Assembly (NCBI GenBank): GCA_963969365.1
Contig: OZ017746.1
Coordinates: 62,001-126,000 of the forward strand
Direction: 5' to 3'
Origin: Asterochloris sp. CNOR1
Lineage: Eukaryota > Chlorophyta > Trebouxiophyceae > Trebouxiales > Trebouxiaceae
DNA: 64,000 bases
A program made the position numbers and the translations under genes. The notes beneath the pieces were generated by a model. The model saw only the letters and a list, made by a program, of their open reading frames with translations, did no database searches and was not told the origin of the DNA. The first letter of the stretch is position 1, and each line of letters opens with the position of its first letter. Of the stretch, positions 48,142 to 59,860 are shown piece by piece.

Positions 48142-51100
48142 TCATTTGGCTGCATCCATACATTTCTCCGTTCTGACACATAGCCACTCGTGTCCCTCAG
48201 CGCTTGGGAACATGCAGGACCCATTGGAGAGCTGCTGGACACAGGTGGTGAAGACCGGTGGGTACATCAGCTGGAACCCAGTCTCAGCCACAGTGTACCT
48301 CAACTGCGGCAGCAAAGGATAATCGAAAAGAACACCTCATAGCTCAGACTCACAGCAGGGCTGTGCAAACGCATGTGCAGCAGGTCAGCAAGAAACACTT
48401 CAGGCAGGCCTGAAGTCAGCCCCTGCTTGACTAATATCTATGCACTTTTGCGGCAGTAAGACCAGAAATTGTCAGCAACTAGCGACAAAGACAGGCTTGC
48501 TGCAGACAAGCGTGGCCGACCTGATGGCGCTGCTTCCACTTGTGGAAGTACCGCGGGGCCAGCAACTGAAAGATGTGGTCACGCATCTCATCATTGCTGA
48601 CCATGAAGCCCTTGTGGCCAGCAGCAACGGCTGCATACATCCAGTACCTGTAGGCAGAAGGGAAGGACTCAGTCTTTAAGTGGACCACAACAGCTTGCCA
48701 CATGCTGCACTTGCCAGCCAAGATGTCTCAGGTGCAGGCTGATGTCACTGCACTCAAGTCACATCAACAGAAGCGACGCACGTTACTCAAAGCAACAGGG
48801 TGTAGCTGGCAATGGAAATGCATTCTGAATTACCGCTCTCATGCATGGCCAGAACATGCCAAACGCTATACCCCAACATCACAGCAGCAGGCACTGCCAG
48901 AGCTGTGCTACCTCTCCCAAGCCAGAGGCTGTGTGCCTGCCAATGACTTAGGCGACCCAGCAACAGCAACCGCATCTGCCTGTTTGAACACAGCAACCCA
49001 AAGCACAGCGCAGGCTTTGGCAGTACGTCCTCTTCAAGCATGGCCGTCCCATGCCAGCAGGGCAAGCCGGAGGTCCCCCATCAATTGTTGTCGGGGCCAA
49101 AGTGCATCTAGTACAGGGCTTACAGCTGGGGTACAGCTGGTGAACAGCCTGCAGAGGCACCAGAGCAGCAGGGCAAGCCTGGAGCCCCCCCACCCCCAGT
49201 CCTTGAATAGACAAAGGGCGTGAAACACAGCTGGTGCTCAGCCTGCGGAGGGCATTAAAGCGGCAGGGCAGGCGGAGGCCACCCACCAGTCGTCATTGGA
49301 CCCAAAGGGGGTGGAATACAGCTGGTGCTCAGCCTGCAGCCTCTGCACCAGCAGCGCAGCCCCCGGCTGCTTGGCCAGGGGGTGCTTCAGGCGCGACTGG
49401 TGCAGGAACACCAGGGGCTTGGCCCCCGGCAGGTCCCGCTGCACCAGGTCCAGGCACTGAGCCAGCTGGGCGAAGCTGAAGCCCCCCTCGGCAAAGTTCT
49501 GCCCGTACAGCGCGACGTTGGCGCCATCCACGATCACGTTGTAGGGCCCGTGCTGGGACAGCCAGTCTTGGAAGAGGGCGAAGTCCTTGGGGTGCTTCTC
49601 GCGCTGGCGCGCCAGGTCGGCGATGCCGGCCGCAAAGGTGGCCCACTCGGGGGCCTCCAGGTCGCTGGCCTGCACAGGGCTAGGGTTTGGGACAGGGTTG
49701 AGGCAGGAGCAGGCGTGCGTCTGACCTGGGTGAGGCGTAGTCACCTTGCAAGCTGCTCACAACGAACAACCTCAGAAAAGCTGTCAGCTGTGGCCTCATG
49801 GTCAGATCCATGCCCACGTGGCTGCTCAGCCTGCTGGCTGCAGCTGAGCATCCAGCAGCTCTTTGCTGTGGTGCTGGCGCTGCCAGGCGAGGCCATCAGG
49901 GAGAATGCAGGCGTCTACTTTGGGCCAAGCGGTGGGGATCAAAATAGGCAGAGGTGTGGGCTCACCTGTATGCAGTGCTGGTGCTGCCAGCAAGGCAGCC
50001 AACAAAGCCTGGAGGACAACACACCCAGGGTACACCCTGAAAGTGTCCTCAAAATGAGGGCTGTCTGTCTTTCCACCTCAACAAGTCACCAACCTGCAAC
50101 CGGCCGCCGCAGGCAGAGCAGATCCCGCTGACGTCCACTGAGGCCGAGGTCAGCTCCCATCCATTGCCCTGGCCCGCAAGGGGCCCTCCAGGTGCAAAGG
50201 CAGCTGCAGCAGTCTCCGACCTGCAACACACAGGGCACAACTGCAGAAGTTTGTGAGCTCGTGACAGATCAAGCCCTGCACCATTGCAATCTTACAAATG
50301 GGGGGAGCCATGCGCGGGACTCCATCATGGCCTCTCCTTGACAAGGGCTTGGCTACTCTGACGAGTCGGGCGGCTCTATGTTGCCCATCTCCACCAGTCC
50401 AGTCAGGTGCTTGTGCACTCAGCATGCAACCTGCCCAAGGCAGCGCACACACCACCAGCTGCTCAGACAGGGGCCCTAGCAAATGCGAACCAAGCTCGAG
50501 GCTGACCTGAAGAAGGCCTCCGCTGCTGCAACGGTGCTGGGCTGCAGCGCCGTCAGCTCCCGAGTCATGTCCTGCAGCAGCGCGCTGACCTGCCCCCAGG
50601 TCGCCCCATGCTGGCACCCCTCCAGCAGGACGGCAAAGTCTGTCTCCACCAGGTCCAGGTGCAGCTCTTCGCAGCGCCGCTGCACCTGCACAAAGGCGGG
50701 CTGTCTTCTTACTCCAGCCAGTCAAAGCGCTAGGGGTGAGTCTCTGCTGGACGCTGGGTCTGTGCACCACATGAGCTCATGTGGCTGTCAAAGCTGCAGC
50801 TGGCCGGCGAATACTTGTCCAAAAGACTGTTTTGCGGTCGGTCAAAGCGCTGGAAATGAGTCTCTGCTGACCTCAAAGCCTCTTCACCACATGCTCGGGT
50901 GGCTGAGTGAGCTGCAGTGAGCAAGGCTGCCTGGCTTGCATGACGGCAGCAATACCTGCCACGATGGTCCCTGCAGCGGCCGAGTTTGCCTGGTGCAAAG
51001 TTTGCAATGTGCCAACAGATCATGCCACCAGAAGGTCAATGGCACACACCTGCGGGGCCGCTGTGGGCTGTCCAGCAGCAGCGCAGAGGGGCAGGCACTC

Positions 51101-53404
51101 AGATCAAAGGCGCTCACATCTGCAGGGCTCCATGCGCTATCCAGCAGCTGAGAGGGACATCTCAGCCGACAGCAAGCAGGCGAGTGCATTCACATTCGCA
51201 GAGCATGTGCAGGCTGTCCAGCAGCTGAGAAGGTCATTTCTGGCCGGCAGCAGGCAGGCCAGTGCGCTCACACCTGCAGAGCCTCTGTGGGCTGCCCGGC
51301 AGCTGAGAAGGCCAGCATAGCCGGCTGAAAAGCGCGCAACTTGGGCTGGCAGCCTGCGCGGATGCCGTCCTCTGCAGCCAACAGGGCTTCCCGGGGTTTC
51401 CCCGCAGCCGCGGCCATCCGAGACAGCGCCAGGTAGGCCACCTCGTTGGGCTTGGACCCCGCCCTGTGCTGCTGGTGCAGCTCGCTGAACAGAGCCTGCC
51501 CCCGCGCGTGCAGCTCCTCAGCGGACAGAACGGCCGGCTTCAGCATTGGGGCTGTGGGGTCTCTGGGTGCGCGTGCTTCTGAGGTGGTGGCCTGCCCTGG
51601 TCGGGCTGCTTCTGAGGCAGCGGCAGGCCCTGATGGGGCTGCATTTGAGGCAGCAGCAGACCCTGCTGGGGCTGCTTCTGTGGCAGCAGCAGGCTCTGGT
51701 GAGGCTGCATTTAAGGCAGCAGCAGACCCTGCTCGAGCTGGCGGGTGCCAGCCTGACAAAGCGGCCATGGCGGTGGCAAGCCGGGCGGCCGCCTCCTCGA
51801 GGCGTTCTGGCGTCTCTGCAGCGCACAGGAGGCGCGTGGTTGCATGTGCTTTTGAGACATCAAATGCTTGTAGATCAGAACGCTGTCTGCACTTGTCAGA
51901 AACAATCTTTGTTGAGGGGGCTGACCCTCTGTGTGTTTCCTCTTCCAGGACCGCACCAGAACCGCTCAGTGGAGAGCAGGTGCGTAACAGTGCGCAGTTG
52001 CTGCCTGCCGGCGCTGGAGATGTGTCATGTGAGTTGAAGCATATGCTGCCTCCTGTTACTGCAAAGTGCTGGAGCAGGGTGCAGTTTTCTCTCAGGATGC
52101 CTTTCCTTCCTGACCCCACCTTCCCCCATCCCAGTCAGCGATGCCCGTGCCAGGGCTCCTCCCATTTTTGTGAGCGCTGGGTGCTCCAGGCGGCTGGGGC
52201 ACCCGTCGATCCCTGACCCCCTTTCAGCCCAACCCTGCTAGCAACCTCGCGCCATGAAGTTGCCCCCAAACCTTAAACCCTAGTTGACCCCCCCCCCCCC
52301 CCCCGGCCCTGGCCAGCGGAGGGCAGTGCTCCCCTCACCTTTGGGCGTCTTGTGTGGCACTGACGGCAGGGCGGCCAGCTGCTGCCTGAAGCCTGTGTCC
52401 CAGTCATCCCCGCCAGCGCACAGGTACATCAGAATGTCGTACACGTTGCCGATGATTGGGATGCTGCGAGCGGTGGCTGCGTCATAGGCTGCCAGGCCGG
52501 CGCTGATGTCCCCCAGCTTGGCGGCCTCCTGCACTGCAACGCGCACCTGCAGGGAAGGGCGCGGCAGTGAGGGAGTGCAGGTGCGCCTGAACACCTCCAC
52601 ATAAATAGATAAAAAAGGTCTGACTGGGACACTGGTGAAGTCGCAAAGTGCGTCTGCAGTGCGGCAGGCAGAGTGGGCGCGTGACCGTCAAGGAGTCTAA
52701 CATGATCAATGATGAGCGGGCCAGCGTGATGCTGGCAGCCCTGGCTATCAGAAGAGCCTCTGGGCGGGCAGCGCTGCACCCTAATGCGGTGCTGCAGGTG
52801 TTTGCGACGAGTAAGCTTGACAAGAAGGACTGGGTTGCAGTTGGGGTATTGTGGGGGTTTTGGGCAAGGGTTGGTGTCAGAACAGGATGCATGGCAGGGC
52901 GACTGGCCTAGGCAGCCGTTGTGACGGCCACTTCAGCCCCAGAGGGTGTGCTCAGGGCAGCTGGTGTGCTGTATCAGGTCACCCCTCTTTGTGGCATGCA
53001 TTGATGTCCGAGCCAGAGCTGCAGGGAGTCCGTTCTGAGAGCAGCACAGCAGTCCTGTTCAGCATGTCAACCAAGCATGCTGCGGGCCACCGGTCCTCGG
53101 CACGGCACCCTGCAGTGTACCAGCACCCCTCAAGACAGCAGCACCTCATGGCAGGCACTCAGAGATGCAGCCCACTCACCAGGTGTTCGGGACTGGCCAC
53201 CTGCTGCTTGCGCTTCTTCCCACTCTGCTGCCCGGCAGCGGGCGCCTGTTGCTGCCCTTTGGGGGCCTTAGCTGGGACGGCCTGCTGCCCTGGCTGCTGC
53301 CTGGTCTGTGCGGGGACATGTGGGATTTGGCCAGCAACAGGGGCAGTCTGCTGTGCTGTCCCGTTCTGCAGCTTCAGCTTCTTGGCGGCAGGAGTAGGCT
53401 CCAT
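48142..53404 (-). CDS. PRORP: Protein-only RNase P (PRORP)
   Basis: Endonuclease that removes 5' leaders from tRNA precursors without an RNA subunit. Eight minus-strand exons join in phase: 53180-53404 (in-frame ATG also at 53449), 52339-52546, 51274-51815, 50507-50685, 50094-50220, 49287-49669, 48521-48647, 48142-48303; about 650 residues. Exons 2-4 form the pentatricopeptide helices (AAKLGDISAGLAAYDAA, SKPNEVAYLALSRMAAAAG). Exon 5 has the zinc-site CSACGG. Exons 6-7 are the NYN nuclease, with catalytic acidic residues in VIVDGANVALYG (Asp ~475), GSNDDWYW and VSNDEMRDHIF. The terminal exon HEWLC supplies the remaining zinc ligands. The N-terminus has basic clusters KKLKL and KKRKQQ and no obvious transit peptide, suggesting nuclear location (inference). 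Exon 3 contains an Ala-rich repeat insert. Confidence 0.93.
49040..49345 (-). repeat. Decayed copies of a PRORP exon tail in the next intron
   Basis: The tail of exon 49287-49669 (plus-strand reading ACAGCTGGTGCTCAGCCTGC) recurs at about 49218 (ACAGCTGGTGCTCAGCCTGC again) and 49132 (ACAGCTGGTGAACAGCCTGC), with GCAGGGCAAGCC/GCGG flanks repeated as well. These lie downstream of the exon in the sense of transcription. Confidence 0.75.
50715..50915 (-). repeat. Tandem repeat of about 120 bp, two copies, intronic
   Basis: GTCAAAGCGCT..GAGTCTCTGCTG occurs near 50728 and 50847, followed in both by CACCACATG and AGCTGCAG. It lies in the PRORP intron upstream of exon 50507-50685. Confidence 0.6.
50985..51315 (-). 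repeat. Tandem copies (~70-90 bp) of the PRORP exon 3 tail and donor
   Basis: The end of exon 51274-51815 (minus: CTTCTCAGCTGCCGGGCAGC ... CTCTGCAG|GTGTGAG) is followed in its intron by at least three diverging copies (about 51230-51160, 51150-51100 and 51080-51040) keeping the CAGCTGCTGGA(C/T)AGC core and a G(T/A)GTGAG-like donor. Confidence 0.75.
51590..51745 (-). repeat. Coding 36-bp repeat, Ala-rich insert in PRORP
   Basis: Four to five units of about 36 bp encode variations of AAPSGPAAASEA within PRORP exon 3. The insert separates the first helical repeats from the conserved block beginning PAVLSAEELHARGQ. It probably forms a flexible or helical linker. Confidence 0.75.
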
Positions 53405-53449
53405 ACGCCTCCTTGGCACCTGCAGACCTTGGCATGTGTGAACCTGCAT

Positions 53450-54093
53450 GATGCCGGTGACTCTGACCTGTGCATCACAGGCATGGACTCACATCAGCAG
53501 GGGACCTGGCTGCTGCACAAACGATGGTGCTCTGAGATCGCCACTGTGTATGTGAAAAACTGGCCAGCCATCTGCTCTGCGGTTGTGGAAGCCGATGGCA
53601 ACTCAGCTTCATGCACAGGTCAAGCAACCGCCCTCGCATGCACTACCTGAATGACCTTGAAAGCTCATCTGACAGCGTGATCTGATCATATGATACACGC
53701 TACTCCATCCGGGAGGTCAAAAGCAGCATCGATGATTTGGGCCAGAGGCTCACAAGGCTGTGCATGGAGTTGGGTTTACTCCCCTCAGCTGTGGTTCCAA
53801 GCTGCCCTCCTCAAGAACTAAGGTTGAACATAATCAAGTTGAAGCAGGTGGAGCATGCTTGAGGCCACCCACCTTTCGAGGTGCCATATCCCAGTGGTGC
53901 TGCCAAAGTCATGCATGAGGCACCTGGCACCAAGGCAGCACATGAGGCTCCACCATGCCGCCACACAAGGCAAGGCCTCTCAAGATCAGATCAGTAGCAC
54001 TCAAGGCAAGCACACCTGCATGCCCCATCACCGTTACTGTCCACGACTCTTTCTTGTCAGGGCACAGCAGCACAACACCTGCTTTGTTAACAG
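53450..54093. other. Intergenic region upstream of PRORP and of the zinc-ribbon array
   Basis: No supportable gene from 53450 to about 53840. From 53850 the sequence (ATGCTTGAGGCC ... AAGTCATGCATGAGGC) is the 5' part of the array repeat, recurring at about 56095 and 58710. It may hold a short first exon of the zinc-ribbon gene. Confidence 0.4.
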
Positions 54094-54992
54094 ACAAATC
54101 TGAGGAGCAGGCTGACCCCAACATCTCCCTCCTAGCTCCACACCTGCAGCAGGAATGGGACCATGCGGCCAACGTCCACCTGGGCAAGATCATCGTTAGG
54201 CCCTGGAGCAACAGGAAGGCCTGGTGGAGGAGCGGCATGTGCAAAACTGGGCAGCCACACAGGTGGCAAGCTACGGTCCAACATCGCACAAATGGCACGG
54301 GCTGCCCCTACGATGCTGGCAGAGCAGTGTGCCCTTGCAACGATCTGGCCCACAACTACCCAGAGGTGGCTGCGGAGTGGGACTGGGAGGCCAATGGGGA
54401 CAGGACACCAGAGACTGTCACTGCAAGCAGCGACATCAAGGCAGCCTGGAGGTGTGGCCCCTGTGGGCACAGATGGAGCGCCATTGTGTCTGACAGGAAC
54501 CATCATGGGACTGGATGCCCCCAGTGTGCCGGTGAGGCCCGCCACAGTAAGACAAGGCAGCCCAGCATCAGCAGTGGGGCGCCACACCTGCTGGCAGAGT
54601 GGGACTGGGAAGCCAATGAGAGATGTGGCTGGCACCCAGACCAGGTCACTTCGGGCTCGGACAAGAAGGTGCACTGGGTCGTGCCAAATGAGTGCAAGCT
54701 GGGCCTGATGCACAAATGGCAGGCAACACCAAGTCATCGAGTCCTCAGAAAACAAGGATCTCCTTTCCCATCAGGCAAGGTTGTGTGTGCATGCAACTCC
54801 CTGGCGGTGCAGTGCCCAGAGGCAGCAGACCTGTGGGACTCTCACACAAACGGAGACCTGACTCCTGGTGACGTAGCAGTGCAATCAGGCAAAGTCGTGG
54901 CCTGGAAGGGTCCACATGGCAGCCAGTGGCAGCAGAGGGTGTTTGAAGTTGTCAAACTTGTCAGGAGACATCAATCAAACATGAACAAGTAG
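54094..54992 (+). CDS. Treble-clef/zinc-ribbon (DUF4379-like) repeat protein, unit 1
   Basis: Open exon after a TTTGTTAACAG acceptor (the frame is open from 53955). It encodes four consecutive modules of the pattern (L/V)AAEWDWEANGDRTPETV ... W.CGxCGHRW ... R..HGTGCPQC, as in the probable zinc-ribbon domain DUF4379. Module 2 has both CxxC pairs. Module 1 has a modified first pair (GMCKTGQPHRW). Module 3 keeps only part of its ligands, and module 4 (LWDSHTNGDLTPGDV ... WKGPHGSQW) has lost its cysteines. No nuclease or other domain is attached. Upstream exon(s) are not identified. Function is unknown; members of this group are common in algae and in large algal viruses (family knowledge), so a mobile or viral origin is possible but not shown. 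Confidence 0.75.
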
Positions 54993-55319
54993 TTTCATCT
55001 GTGCAAATCCCAGCTTGGATCATTCGAGCGACGTTGAAATGCTGTTGTCTGTCAGGATGTCGCACATCTCTGCTTTGCGCGCGCGATGTGTCTGCTTTTT
55101 GAAGTGACAGCGCATGAGCGCAGAATGCAGCTGAAAGCAGCCTGCACCTCTTCTTTCATCTGCAAGAACGGTCCTTCAGAAAGCTGTGTGCAACCACTGC
55201 TGACAAAATGACAGAAGACTTTGCCTATCTCGGCCTGAAGCCACAGACCACACCATCACTGCAGCTCTTCCACCAGCCACCTGAAGCATGCACAAGCACT
55301 TGACATGGAACCTATGCTT

Positions 55320-56045
55320 TCAGCTGCAGCTGGTGGCCAGTCTGGCTGGCCACCAGATGGCCACACTGGACGAGGCCTTGCCCACACTGAATGCACCAGA
55401 TTCCAGTGGTGCAGCCAAGGTCATGCATGAGGTACCAAAGCAAAACTTAAACCACAGGGGAGGCTTCATGCAGGGCTACATGGTCACAAGGTGAGGCCAC
55501 GCCAAGGTGTTCAGCATTTCCACTGAAGGCGGACTGTCATTTGAGACCTTAGCGAAGTGTTGCGTGCCTGCCTCAGCATAGCGGCGCAGCATCGGCCATG
55601 CCTGCAGGCAGATTCTGCAGTCTGGGGCAGAACGCCGGCCCCAATGCCAGCCGCCTGAACCCGCACCTGCGGCAGGAGTGGGACCACGCCACCTGGCCAG
55701 GAGCACCAGCACACTTCGTTGTGGGGGAAGGGCTGCCAGACCAGTGGCATTTGTAAGGCAGGGCAGCCGCACAAGCAACAATCTGCCAAAGGACATACGG
55801 CAACAGTCACCCCTCCAAGACTGGCAGAGCAGGATGCCCCTGTGCTGACCTGACCCACGGCCACACAGATGTGGCAGCAAGATGGGACTGGGAGGGCACC
55901 AGGACCAGACACTGGAGACTGTGGCGCCAGGCAGCAACATCAAGGCAGCATGGTGTTGTGGCCTCTGTAACAGTTGCAGCCCTGCTGCAGCCAGTGCATC
56001 CTTCCTGATCCCCTGATGGGCTGTGCATGGGACATGGGTCAGAGG
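55320..56045 (+). pseudogene. Decayed zinc-ribbon unit
   Basis: Fragments of the array protein appear in changing frames: a match to the LRQEWDHATW module start at about 55665, GCPCADLTHGHTDVAARWDWEG at about 55830, and a later module at about 55920, separated by stops and frame changes. It is shorter than the intact units and lacks a continuous frame. Confidence 0.65.
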
Positions 56046-56330
56046 CCCACAGCTGTGGTCCATGCTGCCCTCCTCACAAAGCCATCAGACTGAAGCATGC
56101 TCGAGACCAGTCGATTCTGGAGCAACCCGACCCCAGCTGTGCTCCCAAAGTCACGCATGAGACACCTGACACCAAAGCTGCCGCTTAAGCTGCACAGGAG
56201 GCTCCACCAGGCAGGCACACCAGGCAAGGCCGGTCAGAGAAGAACTCAAGGCGAGCATGCCACCCTGTGCAGCAGTCCCCAATTCATTCCTTGGGTAAGG
56301 ACGGCAGCACAACACCTGCTGTGTCTGCAG

Positions 56331-57226
56331 GCACATCTGCTGAGCAGGTTGGCCCTGACATCAGCCAATTGGCTCCACACCTGCAGCAGGAGTGGGACCA
56401 TGAGGCTAACGCTAACCTGGGCAGCATCACCATCACTCCTCAGAGCGGGAGGAAGGTCTGGTGGAGCAGCGGCATGTGCAAGACTGGGCGGCCGCACAGG
56501 TGGCAGGCAATCATCAGCAATCGCTCAAAGGGCACCAGCTGCCCCTACAAGACTGGCAAAGCAGTTTGCCCCTGCAACGACCTGGCTCACAACCACCCAG
56601 AGGTGGCAGCGGAGTGGGACGGGGAGGCCAATGGGGAAAGGACACCAGAGACTGTGGCAGCAGGCAGTGCAAGCGAGGCGGTCTGGAGGTGTGGCTTCTG
56701 TGGGCACAGCTGGACCGCCCCTGTGTACAGAAGATCGAATCATGGAGCTGGATGCCCCCAATGTGCTAATGAGGCCCGCCGCTCTCAAACAAGGCGGCCC
56801 AGCATCAGTGTTGGAGCACCACACCTTCTGGCTGAGTGGGACTGGGAAGCCAACAACATGCATGGCTGGCACCCAGACCAGGTCACTCTCAGCTCGCACA
56901 AGAAGGTGCACTGGGTCGTGCAAAATGAGTGCAAGCTGGGCTTGGTGCACAGATGGCGGGCATCACCACCTAGTCGCACTGGAAAGAAGTCTGGCTCCCC
57001 ATTCCCTTCTGGCATGGCTGTGTGTGCTTGCAATTCGCTGGCTGTGCAGTGCCCAGAGGCAGCAGACCTGTGGGACCCTCTGTCAAATGGAGACCTCACT
57101 CCTGGTGATGTTGCCAAGCAGTCAAACAAAGTTGTGGCCTGGAAGACTCCAGATGGCAGGAAGTGGCAGCAAAAAGTATATGAAGTTTACATCATTTGTC
57201 AAAGAACATCAAGCAAAATTGCATAA
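56331..57226 (+). CDS. Treble-clef/zinc-ribbon (DUF4379-like) repeat protein, unit 3
   Basis: Paralogue of the 54.1-kb gene, starting after a TGTGTCTGCAG acceptor at the corresponding place. Four modules in the same order: HLQQEWDHEANANLGS with GMCKTGRPHRW; EVAAEWDGEANGERTPETV with WRCGFCGHSW and GAGCPQC; HLLAEWDWEANNMHGW; and LWDPLSNGDLTPGDV ending in WKTPDGRKWQQKVY. A second frame across the same stretch is open for 377 codons, but it lacks the conserved pattern and is taken as a shadow. Uninterrupted modules suggest selection on this copy. Start exon unknown. Confidence 0.75.
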
Positions 57227-57289
57227 GTAGCTTCACCAGTGCAACCTTATCTTGGGTTCTTCGAGCAAGTTATGACATGGTCCGTGCCA

Positions 57290-58620
57290 GGGTCCATACT
57301 GCCATTCCTCTTTGGCCAAGCTGTGTGTGCTTGCAGCTTCCTGACTGTACAGTGCCAGAGGCAGCCGACCTGTGGGACTCTTGTGTAGATGGAAACTTGA
57401 CTCCCAGTCATGTAGCAGTGCTACTGCACAAGTTAGTGGCCTGAAAGGGTCCAGATAGCAGCCAGTGGCACTCAAAGGTTGGTCAAGTTGTTGTCGTTGT
57501 CAAGACATCAAGCAATTTGATTGGCTTCATCAGCGCAATCCCATCTTGCATACTTCAGACAAGGTCAGACATCCTGTTGTCTGTGCCAGGACGAGGCGCA
57601 GCTCCGTTTGCATGCGACATGTGTCTGCCTTCCAACCTGCCCATGCATGATTGCAGCATGCAGCTCACAGCAGCCTGCGATTCTGCTTGCATCTGCAAAA
57701 GGGTCCTTCAGAAGGCTGCGGCCACCACTGTTGACAGGAGTGCCGTGACAGAAGACTTTGCCTTCGACGGTCTGAGCCACAAACCACACAATCACTGCAG
57801 CTGTTCCACATCCCCAGCTGGAGTGTGCACATGCAATTGATGTGTACTACACTCCTTCAGCTGGCCAGCTGAAGGATTGCGGTGCTGTGTCTGACTGGTA
57901 AAGACATGGTCACACTCGAGGCACCAGATCCCAGTGCAGACAGAGTCCTGCATGAGGTACCATGCCAGTCCTCTGCTCCAAGCCACAGAAAACATTTTGC
58001 CTATAAAGGCATCAATACAGACCCACATGGTCACAAGGTGAGGCCCTGGCAGACGTTCAACAGCCCCGCTGAGGGCAGGCCTGTCACCTAGACCTCAGCG
58101 CTGTGTTGCGCACCTGACTCAGCATAGCAGGGGCAGCATCCTGCCATGCCTGTAAGCAGAATCTGCAGCCTGGGCCAGAAGGCTGGCCCCGATGTCAGCT
58201 GTCCTAGCCTGCACCTGCAGCAGGAGTGGGACCATGTCACCTGGGCAGGATCACTAGCATACCTCAGAGTAGGGAAAGGTCGGCTGGAACAGTGCATTTG
58301 CCAGTCAAGCCCACCGCACAGATGGCAAGCAACAACCTGCAAGTGCACACATGGCAACACTGATCCCTCTGAAAGCAGCAGAGGGAAGTGTCCTTGCAAC
58401 GACCTGGCCCACAAAGCATGCAGATGTTGCAGCAGAGTGTGACTGGCAGAGCAATGGCACAAGGGTAAACTAGGAACTGTGGCGCCAGGCAGCGACATCA
58501 AGGCAGCATGGAGGTATGGCCTCTGCGGCCACATCAGGAGTCCCTGGTGCAGCCTTCGTTTCCTGTACATCTGGAAGGTCTGGATGGTCATCACAGAGAA
58601 AAAAGGGGCCACAGGCACTC
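57290..58620 (+). pseudogene. Decayed zinc-ribbon unit(s)
   Basis: Two relics. At 57330-57475 is a copy of the last module (PEAADLWDSCVDGNLTPSHV) interrupted by stops. At 58150-58560 is a copy of the first modules (LHLQQEWDHVTWAG, PPHRWQATTCK, GKCPCNDLAHKA) with a stop at about 58440 and frame changes. Neither has a continuous coding frame. Confidence 0.65.
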
Positions 58621-58953
58621 AAGAGTGGGCTGTGCATGGCATTGGGTCAGGAGGCCCACAGCTGTGGGTCAATGCTGCCCTTCCTGAAGTCGTCAGACTG
58701 AAGCAACTGAAGCATCATGCCCAAGGCCACTTGCCCCTTCTGGAGCGGCCATGGCCCAGCTGCGCTGCTAAGGTCATGCATGAGGCACCTGGCACCAAAG
58801 CTGCATGGGGGGCTACACCAGGCAGCCACACCACCAGGCAAGGCCATGCAGAGACAGATCAGCAGAAGTCATGACAGACATGCCTGATTGATGCAGCTGC
58901 CCTGTCATTTGGTTCCACAAGCAGTGCAGTCAGAACATCTGCTTTGCTTGCAG

Positions 58954-59860
58954 GCTTGCCTGATGCGCAGGCTGGTCCCAACATTAGCCAATTGGCTGCG
59001 CACCTGCAGCAGGCGTGGGACCATGAGGCTAACGCCAATTTGGGCAGCATCACATCACTCCTCAAAGTGGGAGGAAGGTCTGGTGGAGCAGCAGCATGTG
59101 CAAGACTGGGCAGCCGCACTGGTGGCAGGCAATCATCAGCAATCGCACGTTGGGCAGCAGTTGCCCCAACGACATTGGCAGGGCAGTTTGCCCCTGCAAC
59201 AATCTGGCTCACAACCACCCAGAGGTGGCAGCAGAGTGGGACTGGGAGGCCAATGGGGAAAGTACACCAGAGACTGTGAGAGCAAGCAGCAGTACCAGAG
59301 CAGACCGGAGGTGCAGCCTCTGTGGGCACAGATGGAACGCCATTGTGTCTAAAAGAACGAGATTGTATGGGACTGGATGCCCCCGGTGTGAGCGTGAGGC
59401 TAGCCGCTTCCACTATTCACGCCAGCGCAGCATCAGCAGTGGAGCACCACATCTTGTGGTCGAGTGGGACTGGAAAGCCAACGAGACACATAACTGGCGC
59501 CCAGACCAGGTTACTTTGGGCTCAGTCAAGCAGGTGCACTGGGTCGTGCAAGATGAGTGCAAGCTGGGTCTGGTGCATAGATGGCAGGCAGCGCCAAACA
59601 TAAGAATGAAGCATGGATCCCCCTTCCCCTCTGGCCAAGCTGTTTGTGCTTGCAACTCCCTGGCTGTGCAGTGCCCTGAGGCAGCAGCTTTTTGGGACTT
59701 TGCATCTAATGCAGGCCTAACTCCCAGTGATGTAGCAGTACAGTCAGGGAAACGCGTGACTTGGAAGGGTCCAGTCGGTAGGCAGTGGCATCAGAGAGTT
59801 GATATGGTTGTCAACAATGTCAGAAGACAGCAAATCTCTGAAGTGAAACTGCAAAGTTGA
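58954..59860 (+). pseudogene. Zinc-ribbon unit 5, frameshifted near its start
   Basis: Same module order as units 1 and 3, and open from 59096 to 59860 (CKTGQPHWWQ, RCSLCGHRWNAIV, GTGCPRCERE, HLVVEWDWKANETHNW, WKGPVGRQWHQ). At about 59050 it lacks one base relative to unit 3 (GCATCACATCACT against GCATCACCATCACT), which separates LQQAWDHEANANLGSI from the rest. Either a pseudogene, or it uses a different start or splice. A sequencing error is also possible. Confidence 0.65.

Noticed and set aside
56097-57230. 377-codon plus-strand ORF overlapping zinc-ribbon unit 3 in another frame
   Set aside because: It lacks the conserved module pattern, and corresponding frames in units 1 and 5 are shorter; low stop density in GC-rich repeats explains it.
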